From contig NZ_JBMSDZ010000018.1 of assembly GCF_049445995.1 (NCBI RefSeq), positions 1 through 64,000 of the forward strand: a stretch of 64,000 nucleotides of DNA, in the 5' to 3' direction. This DNA comes from Dyella_A sp049445995 (lineage in GTDB: Bacteria; Pseudomonadota; Gammaproteobacteria; Xanthomonadales; Rhodanobacteraceae). How positions within the stretch are numbered: the first letter of the stretch is position 1; each line of letters begins with the position of its first letter. The notes below the pieces were generated by a model. That model was not told where the DNA came from. It did no database searches and saw nothing but the letters and a program-made list of their open reading frames with translations. The translations under genes and the position numbers were made by a program. Below are positions 59,883 through 64,000 of this stretch, piece by piece.

Positions 59883-61409
59883 TCACATCGCACTGAGCGC
59901 CAGGGTGAAGCCCAGGTCGGTCATTGGCGAGCGTTCCTGCTCCAGGTCGGCTTCGGTGAGCGGGTGCTGTTCCAGCCAGGCGGCTGGCAGCGCCAGCCGC
60001 AGGCGCTGCCGCGTGGCGGCAAGGCGCATGGTGGGCAGGGACTCCGCGCGCCGCGCGCGCCGGAACAGCACGGCCAGGCGCAGCAGGGCGGTGAGCTGCC
60101 GGGCCAGCAGGCGGTAGCGCTGGGGCAAGGCGGAAATCAGCGCCTTTTCCGGCTTGCGTCGATGCAGTTCGACGATCGCCGCCAGCAACTGCTGCTCCTG
60201 CCGCGAGAAGCCGGCGAGATCGGCATTGCGCAGGATATAGGCGCCGTGGCGATGGTGCTGGCTGTGTGCGATGGCCAGGCCGATCTCGTGCACGCGGGCG
60301 GCCCACGACAGCCACTCGCGGGTCTCGATGTCCAGTTTCCACTGCGGAGCGATCTGGTCGAACAGCATCAGTGCAGTGGATTCCACCCGGCGGGCCTGGG
60401 CGCGGTCCACGCCGTAGCGCGCGGCCAGCGCATCGATGCTGGCGGTGCGCGGATCGCTGCCGCCGGCGCGGCCGAGCAGGTCCCACAGCAGGCCCTCGCG
60501 CATCGAGCTTTGGCAAACGCGCATGCGCTCGATGCCCAGTGCGGCGAACGCCGCCTCGAAGATCACTACGCCACCGGCGATCACCGGCGCGCGGTCCTCG
60601 CCCAGCCCGGGCAGCTTGAGCGCGCTGATCTGCCCCTGTTCCAGCAGCGCATCGCGCAGCGAGGCCAGCGACGCGGGCGTGATGCCGTCGTCGGAGAACT
60701 TCATCGCCTGCACCACCGAGCCGATTGCCTTGGCCGTGCCGGACGAGCCGAACGCCTCGGTCCAGCCGGCCTCGCGGTAGTCCTCGTCGAACTGCTGCAG
60801 CAGCAGGCCGATCTCCCCGCGCGCCTTCTGCCAGCGCTTGCGGTTGAGCTTGCCGCCGGGGAAGAAGCGCAGCGTGGAGGCGATGCAGCCCACCTGCACG
60901 CTCTCGGTATGCAGCGGCGCCACGCCGCGGCCGATGATGAACTCGGTGCTGCCGCCGCCCACGTCGATCACCAGACGCGGTTCGCGCGAGGCGGGCAGGT
61001 CGTGCGCGGCGCCGAGAAAGATCAAGCGCCCCTCCTCGCGGCCGGACACCACTTCCACCGGGTGGCCGAGCGCGGCCTCCGCCGCGGTGAGGAACGCCTG
61101 CGGCGAGGCGAGGCGGCGCACCGTGTTGGTGGCCACCGCGCGCACGTAGAGCGAGGACAGGCCGGCGAGGCGCTGGCCGAATCGCTTGAGGCAGTTCAGC
61201 GCGCGGGCGCGGTGTTCGGCGTCCAGCGTGCCATCGCTGCGCAGGCCGGCGGCCATGCGCACGGTGTCGCGCAGGCGATCGATCACCCGCGGCTCGCCGT
61301 GCTCGACGCGCGCCACCACCAGGTGGAAGCTGTTCGAACCCATGTCCACGGCGGCGATCAGCTCGCCGTCGCGGATCGGCACGTGATCGGCCAGCGTCAT
61401 GCGCGGCAT
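59883..61409 (-). CDS. ppx: Exopolyphosphatase (Ppx/GppA family)
   Basis: Splits terminal phosphates from polyphosphate. 508 residues with actin-fold phosphate loops: AAVDMGSNSFHLVVARV near the N-terminus, VSGREEGRLIFLGAAH, LVIDVGGGSTEFIIG and the HD-like C-terminal part WLSWAARVHEIGLAIAHSQHHRHGAYIL. The length agrees with Ppx of E. coli. ATG 61409 is used; ATG 61400 is a near alternative. It lies 53 nt after ppk1 on the same strand and may be cotranscribed. Confidence 0.94.
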   Translation of the reverse strand: MPRMTLADHVPIRDGELIAAVDMGSNSFHLVVARVEHGEPRVIDRLRDTVRMAAGLRSDGTLDAEHRARALNCLKRFGQRLAGLSSLYVRAVATNTVRRLASPQAFLTAAEAALGHPVEVVSGREEGRLIFLGAAHDLPASREPRLVIDVGGGSTEFIIGRGVAPLHTESVQVGCIASTLRFFPGGKLNRKRWQKARGEIGLLLQQFDEDYREAGWTEAFGSSGTAKAIGSVVQAMKFSDDGITPASLASLRDALLEQGQISALKLPGLGEDRAPVIAGGVVIFEAAFAALGIERMRVCQSSMREGLLWDLLGRAGGSDPRTASIDALAARYGVDRAQARRVESTALMLFDQIAPQWKLDIETREWLSWAARVHEIGLAIAHSQHHRHGAYILRNADLAGFSRQEQQLLAAIVELHRRKPEKALISALPQRYRLLARQLTALLRLAVLFRRARRAESLPTMRLAATRQRLRLALPAAWLEQHPLTEADLEQERSPMTDLGFTLALSAM

Positions 61410-61462
61410 CCGGCGGCGCGGCCGCGGCGGCGGGACAATTGGAAAGGCATGCGGCTCATCCC

Positions 61463-63574
61463 CTACTTGACGGTCGATGCGCAGAGCTTGTCGAGCAGCA
61501 TCTTCTGGGCGTTGTGCGGCGGCGCATCGCCCGGCGTGGCGCGGACATAGCGCCCGTTGCTGCCGAGCAGCCAGGCCTGGGTGTTGTCGGCCAGCGTGTT
61601 GGCCAGCGTCTCGTCGTACACGCGCGCGGCCAGTTCCGGATCGAGGATCGGGAACGCCACTTCGATGCGCCGCATCAGGTTGCGCTCCATCCAGTCGGCG
61701 CTGGCGCAGTAGATCTCCGGCTCGCCGTCGTTGGCGAACCAGTACACGCGGCTGTGCTCCAGGAAGCGTCCAACGATGGAACGCACCCGGATGCGCTCGG
61801 AGATGCCCGGCAGGCCGGGCCGCAGGGTGCAGGCGCCGCGCACGATCAGGTCGATCTCCACGCCCGCCTGCGAGGCGCGGTACAGCGCCTCGATCACGTG
61901 CGATTCGTTCAGTGCATTGAGCTTGGCCACGATGCGCGCGCTCTTGCCGGCCTTCGCGTTGGCGGTCTCGCGCTCGATCTTCGCCATCACGCTCTTGTAC
62001 AGCGTGAACGGCGAATGCAGCAGCCGCCTGAGGCTGATCGTGGGCCCCAGTCCCGAGAGCTGCTGGAAGATCTTGTGCAGGTCCTCGCCGATCTCCTCGT
62101 TCGCCGTCATCAGGCCGATGTCGGTGTACAGGCGGCTGTTGGCCTGGTGGTAGTTGCCGGTGGACAGGTGCACGTAGCGGCGCAGTCCGGCGCCCTCGCG
62201 GCGCACGATCAGCATCATCTTGGCGTGCGTCTTGAAGCCGACCACGCCGTACACCACCTGCACGCCGGCCTCCTGCAGGCGCGTGGCGAGGCGGATGTTG
62301 GCCTCCTCGTCGAAGCGCGCGCGCAGCTCGATCACCACGGTGACGTCCTTGCCGTTGCGCGCGGCATCCACCAGCAGGTCGACCAGCGGCGTGTCCTCGC
62401 CGGCGCGGTACAGCGTCTGCTTGATCGCCAGCACGTTCGGGTCCTGCGTGGCCTGGCGCAGCAGGTCGACCACCGCGGCGAAGCTCTCGTAGGGGTGGTG
62501 CAGCAGCACGTCGCGCTGGGCGATCACCTCGAACTTGTTGCGGCTGGCCTCCATCGACGCGGGAATGCGCGGCGTGAAGCGCGGGAACTTGAGGTCCGGG
62601 CGATCGAGCCAGTCGTAGATCAGGCCGGCACGGATGATGTTGACCGGGCCGTCGCAGCGATACACGTCCGCTTCGTCCAGCTCGAAGTTCTCGATCAGCA
62701 TGCGGGTGATCGCCTTGGGGCAGTCGGTGCCGATCTGCAGCCGTACCGGCCGGGCGTAGCCGCGGCCCACCAGTTCCTCGGTGAGTGCGCGCGCCAGGTT
62801 GTCGACCTCGGCCTCTTCCACCATCAGCTCGCTGTTGCGGGTGACGCGGAACTGGTGCGAGCCGAGCACCTTGAAGCCCGGGAACATCAGGTCGACGAAG
62901 GCATGCAGCAGCTCGGCGAGGAACACGAAGTGCTCCCCGGGGCCGCTGACCTCGGCCGGCACGCGGATGATCCGCGGCAGCGAACGCGGCGCGCGCACCA
63001 GCGCCATGTGGCCCTCGTGGCCGAACGCATCGCGGCCCTTGAGTACCACCGCGATGTTCAGCGTCTTGTTGAGGATGCGCGGGAACGGGTGCGCCGGGTC
63101 CAGCCCCAGCGGCGAGAGCACCGGCAGCACCTCGTGCTCGAAGTAGCCGCGCAGCCAGGCGTGCTGGCGCTTGCTCCAGCGGCTGCGCGGCAGGATGCAG
63201 ATGCCCTCCGTCTCCAGTCGCGGACTGAGGTCGTCCTGCCAGGTGGCGTACTGCTCGGCGACCAGATCGAGCACGCGGGCGCGGATGCGCGCCAGCAGCT
63301 CGCCGGACGGGACGCCGTCCGGTCCGGGCGCCGCCGAACCGTAGTAGTGATGGTGCTTGAGCACGGCCACGCGCACCTCGAAGAACTCGTCGAGGTTGTT
63401 CGCCACGATGCTCAGGTAGCGCAGGCGTTCGAGCAGCGGCACCTGCGGATCGCGCGCCATCGCCAGCACGCGGAAATTGAACTCCAGCGCTGCCAGTTCG
63501 CGGCTGAGGAAGAGCTCGGGGGCACAGGGTTGACCCGGGGCGGGGGCGTGGAGCATGGAGGATGAGCGGCGCAT
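61463..63574 (-). CDS. ppk1: Polyphosphate kinase 1
   Basis: Builds polyphosphate from ATP. About 703 residues with ELAALEFNFRVLAMARD, LSIVANNLDEFFEVRVAVLK, HPYESFAAVVDLLRQA, VVIELRARFDEEANI, GFKTHAKMMLIVRREG (catalytic His) and YVHLSTGNYHQANSRLYTDIG. Several in-frame starts exist between 63556 and 63607; ATG 63574 is a compromise because none has a clear ribosome binding site. Place between phoR and ppx on the same strand indicates phosphate-linked expression. Confidence 0.95.
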   Translation of the reverse strand: MRRSSSMLHAPAPGQPCAPELFLSRELAALEFNFRVLAMARDPQVPLLERLRYLSIVANNLDEFFEVRVAVLKHHHYYGSAAPGPDGVPSGELLARIRARVLDLVAEQYATWQDDLSPRLETEGICILPRSRWSKRQHAWLRGYFEHEVLPVLSPLGLDPAHPFPRILNKTLNIAVVLKGRDAFGHEGHMALVRAPRSLPRIIRVPAEVSGPGEHFVFLAELLHAFVDLMFPGFKVLGSHQFRVTRNSELMVEEAEVDNLARALTEELVGRGYARPVRLQIGTDCPKAITRMLIENFELDEADVYRCDGPVNIIRAGLIYDWLDRPDLKFPRFTPRIPASMEASRNKFEVIAQRDVLLHHPYESFAAVVDLLRQATQDPNVLAIKQTLYRAGEDTPLVDLLVDAARNGKDVTVVIELRARFDEEANIRLATRLQEAGVQVVYGVVGFKTHAKMMLIVRREGAGLRRYVHLSTGNYHQANSRLYTDIGLMTANEEIGEDLHKIFQQLSGLGPTISLRRLLHSPFTLYKSVMAKIERETANAKAGKSARIVAKLNALNESHVIEALYRASQAGVEIDLIVRGACTLRPGLPGISERIRVRSIVGRFLEHSRVYWFANDGEPEIYCASADWMERNLMRRIEVAFPILDPELAARVYDETLANTLADNTQAWLLGSNGRYVRATPGDAPPHNAQKMLLDKLCASTVK

Positions 63575-63649
63575 CCGGGCATTCTGTCGCATCTCGGCGC
63601 GGTGCACATCCCGGCGGCGTCCGCGCGGCGGCAGCGGCGCGGCGCCGGT

Positions 63650-64000
63650 TCAGCCCTCCTCGGCGCTGCTCTCCTCGGCGCCGGCCGGGCCGAGCAGGCG
63701 CTCGCGTCCGAAATGGCAGGAGAAGGTGGAGCCCTGGCCCGGTGTGCTCTCGATCTGCAGCCGTGCCTGGTGCAGGTTCAGCACGTGCTTGACGATGGAC
63801 AGGCCCAGTCCGGTGCCGCCGCTGTCGCGCGAGCGGCTGGACGACACCCGGTAGAACCGCTCGGTGAGCCGCGACAGGTGGCTGGCCGGGATGCCGAAGC
63901 CGGTGTCGCTGACCGAGTAGACCGCGCCGTCCGGACCGCGGCGCTGCCAGCGGATCGTAATGATGCCGCCGGCCGGCGTGTAGCGCACCGCGTTGCTGAC
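63650..64000 (-). CDS. phoR: Phosphate regulon sensor kinase PhoR, C-terminal part (cut by window edge)
   Basis: The frame is open through the right edge of the window. The visible 116 residues are the ATP-binding domain: VSNAVRYTPAGG (N box), VSDTGFGIPASHLSRLTERFYRV (G1 box and F box) and SGGTGLGLSIVKHVL (G2 box), then a short tail rich in Glu and Ser. The PhoR assignment comes from the characteristic N box and from the ppk1-ppx neighbours; phoB would lie beyond. Confidence 0.85.
   Translation of the reverse strand, partial: VSNAVRYTPAGGIITIRWQRRGPDGAVYSVSDTGFGIPASHLSRLTERFYRVSSSRSRDSGGTGLGLSIVKHVLNLHQARLQIESTPGQGSTFSCHFGRERLLGPAGAEESSAEEG

Noticed and set aside
61439..63565. 708-codon forward open frame opposite ppk1
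   Set aside because: Antisense of a well-supported polyphosphate kinase gene; His/Val/Gln/Arg-rich with no motif.

Overview
The window is GC-rich DNA from a gammaproteobacterium. The gene set (phoR-ppk1-ppx, YajQ, OsmC, MpaB-like oxygenase, DUF1415, NERD helicase, REP-type palindromes of the form GTCATTCC..GCG..GC..GGAAT) suggests Xanthomonadales, most likely Rhodanobacteraceae. That assignment is inference from gene content and style; no rRNA or tRNA gene was found to confirm it.

About 1-22,960 is the right-hand (late) part of a podovirus-like prophage, transcribed rightward with most genes overlapping by 1-8 nt. The order is small Cys-containing proteins, terS, terL, portal, scaffold, major capsid, two head genes, a terminator, a GT-A-like glycosyltransferase, a neck protein carrying an Ig-like module, a P22 gp10-like tail protein split over two coupled ORFs with a carbohydrate-binding-like insert, a run of DNA-ejection proteins interrupted by a sulfotransferase-like gene, a reverse-strand membrane 'moron' candidate, an AT-richer tail fibre module with its chaperone, and a complete lysis cassette (XhlA-like, holin, SAR endolysin, Rz with embedded Rz1). 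The integrase, repressor and left end are outside the window.

About 23,056-64,000 is host chromosome. First come DUF1415, selO and trxC. Next is a five-gene reverse-strand operon (25,967-33,153), every gene overlapping the next: a HEAT-repeat membrane protein, a processive GT2 synthase, a TPR plus YaiO-like outer-membrane barrel, an LtaS-like membrane phosphotransferase, and a periplasmic protein with a near-complete GH18 signature. It reads as one envelope-spanning machine that makes, modifies, exports and trims an uncharacterised exopolysaccharide; this is the best candidate for an undescribed system in the window. It is followed by an S10 peptidase, FKBP lipoprotein, msrB, a Rieske oxygenase coupled to an amino-acid permease, a NERD helicase, a diguanylate cyclase and an MpaB-like oxygenase.

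At 43,241-44,492 a DAHP synthase gene is preceded by a leader peptide rich in Phe/Tyr/Trp and a strong terminator, a classical transcription attenuator for aromatic amino acid synthesis. Further on are osmC, a small GNAT protein, DUF1345, yajQ, a flavoprotein, a beta-hydroxyacid dehydrogenase, fumC, a DUF4386/DUF6326/DUF4386 trio, a DUF2884 lipoprotein, and a GntR(YtrA)-ABC operon whose promoter overlaps a 22-bp palindromic operator. The end holds an amidohydrolase remnant, a LysR regulator, an aminotransferase/omega-amidase pair, and the ppx, ppk1, phoR phosphate cluster cut by the window edge.

Two long near-perfect palindromes (163 and 180 bp, at 41,994 and 52,622) at gene 3' ends, plus REP-type palindromes, are candidate small repeat elements of this genome. 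All family assignments were made by reading motifs; no database search was run.
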